64,000 nucleotides of DNA from Chitinophagaceae bacterium DXS (GCA_030345135.1 CP128386.1:5595327-5659326), one strand, 5' to 3'; counted from the first letter of the stretch, positions 18,241 through 27,521 are shown. Notes: generated from the letters alone by a model not told the origin. Numbers and translations: made by a program.

Positions 18241-18666
18241 ATGAGCATACAGGAACAAATCAAAACGTATATTACCAGTCAACCAGAGTCGAAACGCGCA
18301 GACATGCAAGCGCTGCACCGTATAATTCTGGAGATAAAGCCAGCATGCAATTTATGGTTCCTGGATGGCAAAAACAGCGAAAACAAAACTGTGTCCAATC
18401 CTAATATTGGATATGGACTTCATACTATAAAATATGCTGATGGAAAAACCAAAGAGTTTTATCAAATTGGTATCAGTGCAAACACAACCGGAATTTCTGT
18501 CTACATACTTGGTATCGAGGACAAGAAATACCTGGCCGAGACATATGGAAAAAAACTTGGCAAGGCAAGCGTGAGCGGATATTGCATTAAGTTCAAAACG
18601 CTGAAAGATATAAACATTGATATACTTGAAGCGGCAATACGATATGGGTTCGAGGCTTCACACTGA
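18241..18666 (+). CDS. DUF1801-like protein
   Basis: A 141-residue protein of the YdhG/DUF1801 type: an N-terminal helical start (EQIKTYITSQPESKRADMQA), then strands with NIGYGLHTIKY and YKFK-like elements. The fold is small alpha/beta and the function unknown. A 257-base gap with an attC-like hairpin follows. Confidence 0.7.
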   Translation: MSIQEQIKTYITSQPESKRADMQALHRIILEIKPACNLWFLDGKNSENKTVSNPNIGYGLHTIKYADGKTKEFYQIGISANTTGISVYILGIEDKKYLAETYGKKLGKASVSGYCIKFKTLKDINIDILEAAIRYGFEASH

Positions 18667-18667
18667 G

Positions 18668-18885
18668 AGTAGTGCTACAGCCAGCATGGGATTTTCTGTT
18701 ATGCTGCCGGCTGATATATCCCGGTCGTCCGTTCATTTATCACTGCAGCCCGGCTTAGCGGATAAACTCAAATGACAGAATATAACATCAACTGTATTAA
18801 GTTTATTCTGCGACAGTTCAGGCTTGCGAATCGCGCAGTCTCAGCACAACTGAAAACCCTGCCAGCTAGTGGTCATTGAAAAACA
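18668..18885 (+). repeat. attC-like recombination site, candidate 6
   Basis: GGGATTTTCTGTTATGCTG (18688-18706) pairs with CAGCACAACTGAAAACCC (18842-18859) with few mismatches. GACAGAATATAACATC lies inside and GCCAGCTAGTGG closes the site. It starts two bases after the upstream stop. The apparent 130-base interior is longer than in the other sites. Confidence 0.6.
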
Positions 18886-18923
18886 CAGTAACAAACCTTG
18901 ACAACAATAAAAAATAGAACCAT

Positions 18924-19496
18924 ATGAGAAAAGTAATTTCATTTATGCACATATCGCTTGACGGATTTGTAGCAGGCCCGAACAAAGAAATGAACTGGAT
19001 TAAAGTTGATGAAGAAATTTTTGATCATGTTGGTAAGCGGATAAGCGAAGGCGACACTGCATTATACGGACGAGTAACTTATGAGATGATGGAAAATTAC
19101 TGGCCTACTGCAGGAGACAAGCCAACAGCAAGCAAGCATGATATTGAACATTCAAAGTGGTATAAAAAAGTACACAAAGTCGTCTTATCAAAAACAATGA
19201 AAGACACGGGTTTAACCAACACAACAATTATTAGCGACAACCTTGCGGACAGAATAAATGAGATAAAACAACAGCCTGGAAAAGAAATCCTGGTTTTTGG
19301 CAGTCCGGCTGCGACCCATTCACTTATTCAGCAGAACTTAATTGACGGCTACTGGCTATTTGTTAATCCAATTATCCTTGGGCAAGGCATTCCATTGTTT
19401 GTAGACATCAAAGACAAAATAAAACTACAGCTATTGACAACCCGGCAATTTGCCGGCGGGGTAACTGAACTGAATTATATAGTAGACAGGCAATAA
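18924..19496 (+). CDS. RibD-C/dihydrofolate reductase-like protein 1
   Basis: A 190-residue protein of the RibD C-terminal (DHFR-fold) family: VISFMHISLDGFVAGPNKEM at the start, LYGRVTYEMMENYWP, EILVFGSPAATHSLIQQNLID and NPIILGQGIPLF. These stand-alone proteins bind NADPH, but most have no known substrate. It is the first of two adjacent paralogues, and a third lies at 36108. Confidence 0.85.
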   Translation: MRKVISFMHISLDGFVAGPNKEMNWIKVDEEIFDHVGKRISEGDTALYGRVTYEMMENYWPTAGDKPTASKHDIEHSKWYKKVHKVVLSKTMKDTGLTNTTIISDNLADRINEIKQQPGKEILVFGSPAATHSLIQQNLIDGYWLFVNPIILGQGIPLFVDIKDKIKLQLLTTRQFAGGVTELNYIVDRQ

Positions 19497-19630
19497 CAAC
19501 GAACCGCTAACAAAGTATTGACAAAAACCTGACACCCGGATTGGACAAGCAATGAAGCGTCTGGCTTTGCCAATGCCCCGCCTTTATGGCCGCTTAAAAA
19601 ACGATAACAAATGACTAAAAATGAAGCAAA

Positions 19631-20176
19631 ATGAGAAAACTCATAATGTGGAACGTAATAACCCTTGACGGATACTTTGAAGGAAACCAAAATTGGGATC
19701 TATCCTTTCTTAATATTGTTTGGGGACAAGAACTTGAAAAATTAAGTATTGAGCAATTAAATGCCGCGGACTACCTCGTATTCGGACGTGTGACTTATGA
19801 AGGTATGGCCGAATATTGGACTAAGGAAGAAGGCGAAATTGCTGATTTGATGAATGCAATACCAAAGCTTGTTTTCTCTAAGACATTGAAATCTGCCGAA
19901 TGGAACAACACGACACTGATCAGCCAAAATGCTTCTGCTGAAATTAAAAAATTGAAAGAACAAGGTGGAAGGGATATGTATGTTTTTGGCAGCGCAAATC
20001 TTTCAGAGACTTTTGTAAACGACGATCTTTTTGACGAATACCGCATTGGTATTGCTCCGGTTATCTTAGGTAGCGGACGACCACTATTCAGACAAGGCAT
20101 TGCTTCTAAAAAATTATCTCTCGTTTCAACACAACCACTTATGACAGGCGGAGTGGTTTTAAGTTATTCAAGATAG
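19631..20176 (+). CDS. RibD-C/dihydrofolate reductase-like protein 2
   Basis: A 181-residue paralogue of the preceding protein: MRKLIMWNVITLDGYFEG, FGRVTYEGMAEYW, MYVFGSANLSETFVND, APVILGSGRPLF. Sequence identity to its neighbour looks modest, so the pair is not a recent duplication. It was probably acquired separately. The reductase substrate is unknown. Confidence 0.85.
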   Translation: MRKLIMWNVITLDGYFEGNQNWDLSFLNIVWGQELEKLSIEQLNAADYLVFGRVTYEGMAEYWTKEEGEIADLMNAIPKLVFSKTLKSAEWNNTTLISQNASAEIKKLKEQGGRDMYVFGSANLSETFVNDDLFDEYRIGIAPVILGSGRPLFRQGIASKKLSLVSTQPLMTGGVVLSYSR

Positions 20177-20237
20177 TATATATCAAGCTGGCAATTTGTA
20201 AAAGTAATGCCCAAATAGTCGGCACATCAAGTATAAA

Positions 20238-20621
20238 ATGAACGAACGAACAACAGAGATTCTAAGGCGATTTAGGGACTCGTGGACGGTAACTGAGAAT
20301 TTTTATAATAACCTTATTGACAACTATACTGGGTTTGAGCGACTCAAACCTGTTAGACATTTCATTAAGACTTTAAAGCAAAATGGTGAGGACAAGTTTT
20401 TCCGCCTTGGAACATCCATTCATATGCTAGTTATATCTCGCTCTGTCAACCACACACTTCGCGCTGATCAAAAGTATATTAAGATTGACGCTTATGAAAG
20501 TAAGTTTGAGGTAACATTTCGTGATGGTGACAAAGTTTACAGAAAATACATTGTGAATAATCTAGACGACATTTTAGTGACCAGGTTGTTGCGAACACTT
20601 AAAGACACCCTGGTGGACTAA
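20238..20621 (+). CDS. Hypothetical protein
   Basis: A 127-residue soluble protein, helical in the first half (FYNNLIDNYTGFERLKPVRH) and beta in the second (YIKIDAYESKFEVTFRDGDK). No known domain is recognised. It lies 61 bases after the second RibD-like gene. Confidence 0.6.
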   Translation: MNERTTEILRRFRDSWTVTENFYNNLIDNYTGFERLKPVRHFIKTLKQNGEDKFFRLGTSIHMLVISRSVNHTLRADQKYIKIDAYESKFEVTFRDGDKVYRKYIVNNLDDILVTRLLRTLKDTLVD

Positions 20622-20831
20622 ATATTTGCTGACTCAACGCAGCATCAACTTTTGCCTGGCGATTCATTAATTGTATGCTGAAAGCCATAAATTTTGCGGC
20701 ATCAAAACAACAATGCCCTTTTAATTATAATTGAACAGCGATCAAAGTCGGACGAATTTCAAATTCCAGTTCTTACCCAATCCTGGAACTTTAACTACCA
20801 TTTATCACACCTTTCAAACAACCTTTAACTA

Positions 20832-20915
20832 ATGACAGAGGACATCCAACTTTATGAAACATTCTTTCAAAAAAACAAATCGTATTACCTAGACAAATGG
20901 ACAAATTTCAATGCA
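20832..20915 (+). pseudogene. Truncated DUF2628-like gene, cut by a MITE
   Basis: MTEDIQLYETFFQKNKSYYL, then DKWTNFNA, resembles the N-terminus of DUF2628 membrane proteins, which would continue into FNW and membrane helices. Instead the reading frame enters a copy of MITE family A at about 20915, and no continuation is seen beyond it. Only some 28 codons of the original gene remain. Confidence 0.5.
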
Positions 20916-21380
20916 GTATTTAACACGCATAAAGTATCACGAGCAGATCAATATCCGGGAGACCTCTCGTCTCGTGCCAATGACAGATTAAGGCTGTTTT
21001 TTCATTGCCGTCTGCCTGCCCGAATGCAGTCAGGCGGGCTTTAGCTGACGGAAAACAAAACTAATTGAATATGGCTTTAGCCTCACAATCCATTTTTTGG
21101 GCTAAAGCCCGATTTTAAAAGATCAACCACTGTCCGTCAGCTAAAGCAGACGGCAATGAATCAAGGCAATCAGCTCTTAATGTAATGACCTGTCTTTATA
21201 ATTTTGATTGTGGCTATCCTAATCCCCCAGTCGAGGCGACGATGCGGTTCAAGCCTTGAATCTTATCATGTATTTGTTACCAGCGCTGTTGTGATCACTT
21301 TTTCTGATAAGCCCGGATCGTCATGTCGACGATAGGAGACATCTCCCAAAGTTGACAATGCCTGCCTAATTAAACGACAT
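20915..21380. mobile_element. MITE-like element, family A, second copy with nested insertion
   Basis: This is an inverted copy of the element at 15021-15252. GTATTTAACACGCATAAAG begins it and GTCGACGATAGGAGACATC, then GCCTGCCTAATTAAACGACAT, end it. The outermost inverted repeat is missing on the left. The copy is split at about 20977-21225 by unrelated DNA including a second terminal-repeat element. Confidence 0.7.
21001..21160. mobile_element. Nested small inverted-repeat element
   Basis: TTCATTGCCGTCTGC (21001-21015) and GCAGACGGCAATGAA (21146-21160) are perfect 15-bp terminal inverted repeats of a 160-bp non-coding element. Further pairs (GGGCTTTAGCTGACGG / CCGTCAGCTAAAG, and GGCTTTAGCC / GGGCTAAAGCCC) make it highly foldable. 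It lies inside the second copy of MITE family A. Confidence 0.7.
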
Positions 21381-21506
21381 TGACTTGACAATCAATAATT
21401 TTAATGGTCGTTAAAACACTAATAGCTGTTTACTTCATCCCAATGCCATTTCGTTTATTTTGTTTATTTCGTTTAACCTTGACTTGAATCACAAAAATTT
21501 ACAGTC

Positions 21507-21700
21507 ATGAAAGTGTTAGAGCAAATAAAAAAGCCCTCAAAACCTGACCAAAAGATTGCGAGCGAATCTTATGATGCCTAGAACAACTCAATTCAGAGCA
21601 ACCAGAAATTGAGATTGAAGAAAACGAATATGACAATGAAATTCTAAAATGGGAAACAAGAGTCTGGGGTGAAAACCCTGCCGATTTTGGAAGAAAATAA
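21507..21700 (+). pseudogene. Small frameshifted ORF
   Basis: MKVLEQIKKPSKPDQKIASE, then SYDA, meets a stop at 21579. The next frame continues as EQLNSEQPEIEIEENEYDNE and ends ENPADFGRK at 21700. Adding one base (GCCTAGAA to GCCTTAGAA) joins them as SYDALEQL, a plausible acidic 64-residue protein. It resembles a small antitoxin or accessory protein, but the family is unknown. Confidence 0.5.
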
Positions 21701-21735
21701 TTTAGGATATTTGTCAACAACCATTTGATTGAACT

Positions 21736-23892
21736 TTGGAAACAATCACGAAAACCGATTTAAGCGCATTAAACGAACAACAACGGAAAGCTGTTGTGAG
21801 TGAAACCAACAGGCTTTTGGTATTGGCAGGTGCGGGTTCAGGAAAAACCAAAACACTTTTACAAAAACTCATTTATCTGATAGAAGAAAAAGGAGTTAGT
21901 CCTGCTAATATTCTTGCAATCACTTTTACCAGGAACGCGACTAATGAAATGATAGACCGCCTTATTATTTCAGCAGATACTTCAGGAGAATACGAAAAAC
22001 AACTTTTTGATAAAAAACGCAGTAAAGCAGATAAGGACAGGGAACGTTTATACCAGCAAAAGAAATATAAATGGATTGACGGATTGACTGTTAGAACATT
22101 CCATTCCTTTTGTTACAGCATTTTACGAAACGATGGAGTGAATGAATTTGATAATAAATTTCGCATCATCGGAGATGAGAAAAAAGACGAAGAAGATGAA
22201 CTAGCAAAACACGTTGCACCAGAAACCGTTTTTGAAGTTTTTCATAAAATCTTAATCGAACATTGTGAGGATACAGACTATTTGCTTCAACTCAAACGAT
22301 ATATTCTTGATTATGTCGTAGACAAAATTCACTTAAAGAAAGACGACCTCAGATACTCACATAAAGATGGAAAATATTTTACAACTTTAGACGGAACTAA
22401 AGTTCGTTCAAAATCAGAACAGTTTATCGCGGATTGGTTTTACAGGCATAGCATCAAATACGAATATGAACCATTGCTGAATGTAAAAGATTTCTCGTTT
22501 CATCCTGACTTTTATGTTCCCGAAGCAAATCTATATATTGAACATATTAGCGATAAAAGCTTTTCAACTAAAGACAAAGAAGAACAATTTCAAAAAGGAA
22601 ATTTGCTTTTAGTTAAGACTTTTGACAGTATGACTAAAGACTCTGCACTATTCAATCATACTTTAGATAAAATTGTCAAAAACAGACTGCCTGCAAATTA
22701 TCATAAAACAGTTTCATTAAGTTTCAGAGAAGAATTTAACGGCTATCACGACTATGTAAAAGATTTTGTACAACAGGTTATGCGGATAACCGACATGATC
22801 AAGGTTGAAAATATTCAGATTAATACAGTATTGGAAAATGCCAGAAAAGATCAACACGAAAGAGTTCGCAATTTTTACGAATCAGCAATCCCGATTGTAA
22901 AAGAATATATCTGCTATTGCACCAACAAATCGTACCTGGACTTCAACGATTTAATTTCTAAAAGCACTTCCCTCTTTCGGAACCAGCAAGACATTGCTAA
23001 TAAATATAAGACTAAGTTCGACTATATTTTAGTTGACGAGTTTCAAGACGTAAATAATCTTCAGGTAGAACTCATCAAACTTTTGTTGACTGACAAAACA
23101 CAACTATTTTGTGTGGGTGATGATTGGCAAAGTATTTACGGTTTCAGAGGTTCAAACGTAAATTATATAGTTGAATTTGAAAAGCATTTTGAAAAAGCAG
23201 GGACCATAAAACTCAACCTGAATTACCGGAGTACACAAAACATAGTTGGAGCAAGTAATGAAGTAATAAAGCACAACAAATTTAAGGTTGACAAAGATGT
23301 TCAGGCTTCCAAAAAATCCGAACATAAAATTGTTGTTTACTCGGGAAATAGTCAAGAGGAAAATATTCAGTTCTGCGTTGATAAAGTAAAAGAGTTTTTA
23401 AATGATGGAATAACCAATGACGAAATTCTGTTTTTATACAGAAGGAGTAAAATGTTTACACCCTACTTTTATCGTTTTAGAGATGAAGCAATACGCATTC
23501 AGGGAAAAACCATTCACGCTGCTAAGGGGCTGGAAGCTAAAATAGTTTTCATCATCGGTTTGACAGAAGGAAACGGAGGCTTTCCTGATATATGGCTCGA
23601 AGACAGAATTTTCCAGGTTATTAAAAAAGCCAATCACGATCTCTTGATGGAAGAAGAAAGACGACTTTTCTATGTTGCCATAACAAGAGCAAAAGACAAG
23701 CTGTTTCTAATAACCGAAAAAGGAAGCGAATCCAGTTTTCTTAAAGAAATTCCTGAAACCTTTACCGTACGGACAAGCAACCCTATAAAATCCGTTGTTG
23801 AAAAAATAATCACTTGCAAAAAGTGTTTTAGTCAATTGGAAAAACTATGGGTTGTGTGCCCTTACTGCGGGCAAAAAGTAGATGCTGAATAG
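21736..23892 (+). CDS. UvrD/Rep-type helicase with nuclease-like insert and zinc ribbon
   Basis: A 718-residue superfamily 1A helicase. A TTG at 21736 is used because a stop lies just upstream and no ATG precedes the Walker A motif. Motifs seen are GAGSGKT (K37), DEFQD near 434, GDDWQSIYGFRG, LNLNYRS, HAAKGLEAK and EEERRLFYVAITRAK. Between motifs Ia and II, SEQFIADWFYRH ... YEYEP ... FHPDF (D258) ... LYIEH (E269) looks like a PD-(D/E)XK-type insert, though the final lysine is replaced by His. The C-terminus has CKKC ... CPYC, a zinc ribbon. It probably unwinds DNA in repair or defence. Confidence 0.88.
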   Translation: METITKTDLSALNEQQRKAVVSETNRLLVLAGAGSGKTKTLLQKLIYLIEEKGVSPANILAITFTRNATNEMIDRLIISADTSGEYEKQLFDKKRSKADKDRERLYQQKKYKWIDGLTVRTFHSFCYSILRNDGVNEFDNKFRIIGDEKKDEEDELAKHVAPETVFEVFHKILIEHCEDTDYLLQLKRYILDYVVDKIHLKKDDLRYSHKDGKYFTTLDGTKVRSKSEQFIADWFYRHSIKYEYEPLLNVKDFSFHPDFYVPEANLYIEHISDKSFSTKDKEEQFQKGNLLLVKTFDSMTKDSALFNHTLDKIVKNRLPANYHKTVSLSFREEFNGYHDYVKDFVQQVMRITDMIKVENIQINTVLENARKDQHERVRNFYESAIPIVKEYICYCTNKSYLDFNDLISKSTSLFRNQQDIANKYKTKFDYILVDEFQDVNNLQVELIKLLLTDKTQLFCVGDDWQSIYGFRGSNVNYIVEFEKHFEKAGTIKLNLNYRSTQNIVGASNEVIKHNKFKVDKDVQASKKSEHKIVVYSGNSQEENIQFCVDKVKEFLNDGITNDEILFLYRRSKMFTPYFYRFRDEAIRIQGKTIHAAKGLEAKIVFIIGLTEGNGGFPDIWLEDRIFQVIKKANHDLLMEEERRLFYVAITRAKDKLFLITEKGSESSFLKEIPETFTVRTSNPIKSVVEKIITCKKCFSQLEKLWVVCPYCGQKVDAE

Positions 23893-24048
23893 AATTTCAG
23901 CCGCCAAACAACCAGAACATGTTTTTGCATCATGACGACTGTCGAACAAAACCCATCATTTGAAATGCTATTAAACTTTAGTAATAAATTTAAGCTTACG
24001 GGATAATAATGCCGCCAAACACGCAAAGCCCCAAAACGTTGTGAGTAA
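23893..24048 (+). repeat. attC-like recombination site, candidate 7
   Basis: This is one of the two best sites. AAACAAC and a spacer lead to GTTTTTGCATCATGACG (5' arm from 23921). The interior CATTTGAAATGCTATTAAAC is shared with the sites at 28.4 and 31.7 kb. The 3' arm is ATGCCGCCAAACACGCAAAG, then CCCCAAAACGTTGTGAG. ACAAC and GTTGT are complementary outer boxes. It fills most of the gap between the helicase stop and the next start. Confidence 0.65.
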
Positions 24049-24077
24049 TCTGTTTGAATACACCCTAATTTATAATC

Positions 24078-25076
24078 ATGAATAAAACTTTTTTCTTATT
24101 AGCAATGACAGTTGTTATTACTACATTTTCTTTCTCACAAACAGAAAAGAAAAAATTTGAAATAACAGGTAAATTATCAGGCTTCCCAGACAGCACAGTA
24201 ATTTATTTGTATGAGAATAATACTCACCAGGCAGACTTAATTGACTCTACATTTTTAATCAGTGGGCAATTTCATTTTACTGGCTCATTCCAGGAGAATG
24301 CTATTCAGGTTCTGCTGCAGACAAAAGGCTCTGATAACTATAAATTCTTTTGGCTTGAAAATTCGACAATTATTTTCACGGCAGAAAAGGGTAAGTTTAA
24401 AGAAGCGGTTATTACAGGTTCAAAAACACAAGAAGAAGCGGAGAAATTTGATATTATTACCGGGGGTGATAAATTAAAAATGATTTCGTATATCCGTAAT
24501 AACCCAGGCTCGACAGTTAGTGCTTCTGTTTTAAGTATCTATTCTTCTACTTGGGGAAAAGACACCTCGACAATGTTGTATAATGCCTTGACCGAAACAA
24601 TAAAAAAAACATCGTTCGGACAAAATGTGTTGAATTTTATTTCTCTTAATAAAAACCCTAAAGTAGGAGACAAATACGTTGATTTCGGAGAGCCGGATAT
24701 TGACGACAAAATTGTTCATCTTTCAGATTTTAAAAACAAAGTAGTCCTACTTGATTTTTGGGGCTCCTGGTGTGGTCCGTGTAGAGCAAATAATCCTGAA
24801 CTTGTTAAGGTGTACAATGAATTTAAAAGTAAGGGATTTGAAATATTTGGTGTTGCGGCTGACCTTGATAAAGAATCCTGGATTGCTGCAATTAAGAAAG
24901 ACGGCCTGACCTGGCAAAATGTGACCGATCTTCAGGGCTGGAATAATAAAGCAGCTATCATTTATGGTATTTATAAATATCCTACAAATTATCTCATTGA
25001 CAGAAATGGAATAATTGTTGCAACGGATCTGCAAGGCAACGAATTGATAAATAAGCTTCGTAAAATGTTAAATTAA
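24078..25076 (+). CDS. TlpA-like thiol-disulfide oxidoreductase with DUF4369 domain
   Basis: A 332-residue exported protein. A signal peptide (ending TFSFSQ) is followed by a DUF4369 beta domain (about 25-120; EITGKLSGFPDSTVIYLY) and a thioredoxin-fold domain (about 190-330) with the active site WCGPC (C232, C235). In Bacteroidota this pairing reduces periplasmic disulfides, for example in cytochrome c maturation, but no such genes are adjacent. Confidence 0.9.
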   Translation: MNKTFFLLAMTVVITTFSFSQTEKKKFEITGKLSGFPDSTVIYLYENNTHQADLIDSTFLISGQFHFTGSFQENAIQVLLQTKGSDNYKFFWLENSTIIFTAEKGKFKEAVITGSKTQEEAEKFDIITGGDKLKMISYIRNNPGSTVSASVLSIYSSTWGKDTSTMLYNALTETIKKTSFGQNVLNFISLNKNPKVGDKYVDFGEPDIDDKIVHLSDFKNKVVLLDFWGSWCGPCRANNPELVKVYNEFKSKGFEIFGVAADLDKESWIAAIKKDGLTWQNVTDLQGWNNKAAIIYGIYKYPTNYLIDRNGIIVATDLQGNELINKLRKMLN

Positions 25077-25298
25077 ATCAGCCTGCGCGCAATAACTGTA
25101 TTTATAAAAGTACAGCTTACCCACCAGCTCTTGTGTAGCGGTAATTCTTATCATCCGTTGTTCAAGCCGGCATTACGCCCCATCTCCTACCCTAAATAAT
25201 CCACTGACCCTTCCTTTTTGACTACAACATTCTGACATTTGGCTACAGCTGCTTTTTGAATTGTGCTGACCTTTGTATCATCAAAAAAGAGAAATAAA

Positions 25299-26063
25299 AT
25301 GAGCACAAAAACAAAAATCGCCCTGGTTACAGGCGGTAGCCGCGGTCTTGGCAGAGATATGGCGTTGGCCCTTGCCAAAAAAGGAATTAACGTGGTTTTT
25401 ACCTACAGTTCAAATAAAGAAGCAGCCACCGAAGTTGTTACAGAAATTCAATCGCTTGGACAAAAGGCAGCCGCTTTTCAGTTGGACACAAGAAATGTAC
25501 ATCAGTTCGACAGTTTCATTAAACAAGTAACCGAATATTTACAGCAAGAAACAGGAAGTCCGAATTTTGATTTCCTGGTTAACAATGCAGGAACAGCTTT
25601 GTATGCACTGGTACAGGACGTTACCGAAGAAAAGCTTGATGACATTTTTAACATTCACTATAAAGGTGTTTTTTTTCTAACGCAAAAAGCATTGCCTTTC
25701 CTTAATGATGGTGGTGCAATCATAAATATCTCATCGGGCCTCACACGAATTACCTACCCGGGTTCTTCAGTTTATGCTTCGGCAAAAACCGCGGTAGAAA
25801 CACTTACACGTTATTTGGCGAAAGAATTGAGTGCGAGAAAAATCCGCGCTAATGTTGTTGCACCCGGAGCCATTGAAACTGATTTTGGTGGTGGACGCAC
25901 ACGCGACAACAAAGAAATCAACGCTCATATTGCAAGTCTTACAGCATTAGGGCGTGTAGGTTTACCAAGCGACATTGGCGGTGTGGTAGCGTTTTTGTGT
26001 ACAGATGATGCTTATTGGATTAACGGACAACGCCTTGAAGTTTCGGGTGGACAAGCCTTGTAA
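25299..26063 (+). CDS. SDR-family NAD(P)-dependent oxidoreductase
   Basis: A 254-residue classical short-chain dehydrogenase. The ATG at 25299 (MSTKTKIALV) is chosen because the upstream in-frame extension is not protein-like. TGGSRGLG at 11-18 binds the cofactor, followed by NNAG and YxxxK (Y159, K163) with the catalytic serine in ISSG. It is followed within 20 bases by an AraC regulator, a common regulator-target arrangement. The substrate is unknown. Confidence 0.9.
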   Translation: MSTKTKIALVTGGSRGLGRDMALALAKKGINVVFTYSSNKEAATEVVTEIQSLGQKAAAFQLDTRNVHQFDSFIKQVTEYLQQETGSPNFDFLVNNAGTALYALVQDVTEEKLDDIFNIHYKGVFFLTQKALPFLNDGGAIINISSGLTRITYPGSSVYASAKTAVETLTRYLAKELSARKIRANVVAPGAIETDFGGGRTRDNKEINAHIASLTALGRVGLPSDIGGVVAFLCTDDAYWINGQRLEVSGGQAL

Positions 26064-26067
26064 TAAT

Positions 26068-26075
26068 TATCTTTG
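26068..26075 (+). promoter_or_regulatory. -7 box (TATCTTTG) of the AraC regulator
   Basis: TATCTTTG fits the Bacteroidota -7 consensus TAnnTTTG and ends four bases before the ATG at 26080, suggesting a leaderless or nearly leaderless transcript. No clear -33 TTG is seen. Confidence 0.45.
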
Positions 26076-26079
26076 CACA

Positions 26080-26994
26080 ATGACGAATACGAAACCGACA
26101 CGAATAAAATCCATTAGCGGGTTTCATCGGCTGAGAAATTTGCCTGCACCAGAGCACCCGCTTATCAGCGTGGTAAATGTGGCGGACTTTTCATATTCCG
26201 AAGAAACGATGAATATGAAAACGATAATGGATTTTTATTCAGTTTCTTTGAAACGGAACTGTGGTAAAATTCGCTATGGGCAACAACAATATGATTTTGA
26301 TGCGGGTGTAATGTATTTCATTGCACCCAATCAGGTTTTTAGTGTGGAGCACAGCCCCGACGAACCCAAACAAACAGGTAGTATGTTGCTCATTCACCCC
26401 GACTTCTTTTGGAATACGCCACTTGCCAAAACAATACATCAATACGAATATTTTGGCTATGCCGTAAACGAGGCATTGTGGCTTTCAGAAAAAGAAGAAG
26501 CCATTATCATTGGCATTATGCAAAACATTCAACAGGAATATCGCAATAATATTGATAAGTTCAGTAAACAGATCATCGTTTCACAAATTGAAAGTCTGCT
26601 TAATTATTCAGATCGTTTTTACAATCGTCAGTTCATTACAAGAGAAAAAACCAATCACCAGGTTTTGGAACAATTGGAAAAACTGTTGACTGATTATTTT
26701 AACAACGATGATTTGGTTTCTAAAGGTTTGCCGACAGTTCAATACATTGCAGACACACTAAATACATCGCCAAAATATTTAAGCAGCTTACTAAAAGTAC
26801 TGACAGGACAAAGCACACAGCAGCATATACACGACAAGCTGATTGAAAAAGCCAAAGAAAAATTATCTACAACAAACTTATCAGTCAGCGAAATTGCCTA
26901 TGAATTGGGCTTTGAACATTCGCAATCATTCAGCAAATTATTCAAGACAAAGACTAACATTTCGCCTTTGGAATTCAGGCAATCGTTTAATTGA
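26080..26994 (+). CDS. AraC-family transcriptional regulator
   Basis: A 304-residue regulator. An N-terminal cupin-like ligand domain (about 30-140; FDAGVMYFIAPNQVFSVEH) precedes a C-terminal pair of helix-turn-helices (about 225-300: IADTLNTSPKYLSSLLKVL and EIAYELGFEHSQSFSKLFK). The ATG at 26080 begins the protein-like part; the longer frame overlaps the SDR gene. It probably controls the adjacent SDR gene in response to a small molecule. Confidence 0.9.
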   Translation: MTNTKPTRIKSISGFHRLRNLPAPEHPLISVVNVADFSYSEETMNMKTIMDFYSVSLKRNCGKIRYGQQQYDFDAGVMYFIAPNQVFSVEHSPDEPKQTGSMLLIHPDFFWNTPLAKTIHQYEYFGYAVNEALWLSEKEEAIIIGIMQNIQQEYRNNIDKFSKQIIVSQIESLLNYSDRFYNRQFITREKTNHQVLEQLEKLLTDYFNNDDLVSKGLPTVQYIADTLNTSPKYLSSLLKVLTGQSTQQHIHDKLIEKAKEKLSTTNLSVSEIAYELGFEHSQSFSKLFKTKTNISPLEFRQSFN

Positions 26995-27055
26995 ATTTTT
27001 TCCTTCCCCTCTTTTTTCAAACAGCTCGAAAAAACAACATAAACGAAAGAAAAAA

Positions 27056-27481
27056 ATGTATCAAAGAATAGCACATATTGCCTTAGTAGTTGACGATTAT
27101 GATGAAGCTATAGAGTTCTATACCCAAAAACTTGAATTCCAATTGTTAGAAGACACTAAGCTAAGTGATGAAAAAAGATGGGTAATGGTTGCACCCAAAG
27201 GCGCTAAGGAATGCTGCTTATTATTAGCGAAGGCTGCAAATGAGCAACAAACATCAAGAATCGGAAATCAGACCGGAGGAAGAGTGTTCTTGTTTCTTTT
27301 CACTGACGATTTTTGGAGAGATTACGAAAAACTGAAAAATCGAGATATAAATTTTGTAAGACCACCCCAAAACTTTGAATATGGAACAGTTGCTGTATTC
27401 GAAGATCTGTACGGAAATCTGTGGGACTTAATTGAACCAAACAAAAATAACAAAGGGTTGATGAGCCATGAAATGGCTTAG
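27056..27481 (+). CDS. VOC-family (glyoxalase-fold) protein 1
   Basis: A 141-residue VOC protein: HIALVVDDYDEAIEFYTQKL, LLEDTKLSDEKRWVMVAPKG, FEYGTVAVFEDLYGNLWDLI. The second beta-alpha-beta-beta-beta unit ends with a likely metal-binding Glu (LIEPN). Members include glyoxalase, dioxygenases and antibiotic-binding proteins. It lies 61 bases after the AraC gene on the same strand and may share its transcript. Confidence 0.85.
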   Translation: MYQRIAHIALVVDDYDEAIEFYTQKLEFQLLEDTKLSDEKRWVMVAPKGAKECCLLLAKAANEQQTSRIGNQTGGRVFLFLFTDDFWRDYEKLKNRDINFVRPPQNFEYGTVAVFEDLYGNLWDLIEPNKNNKGLMSHEMA

Positions 27482-27521
27482 GCAAAACTAATCCATTATC
27501 AACAAACCTCCATCAAACTGC

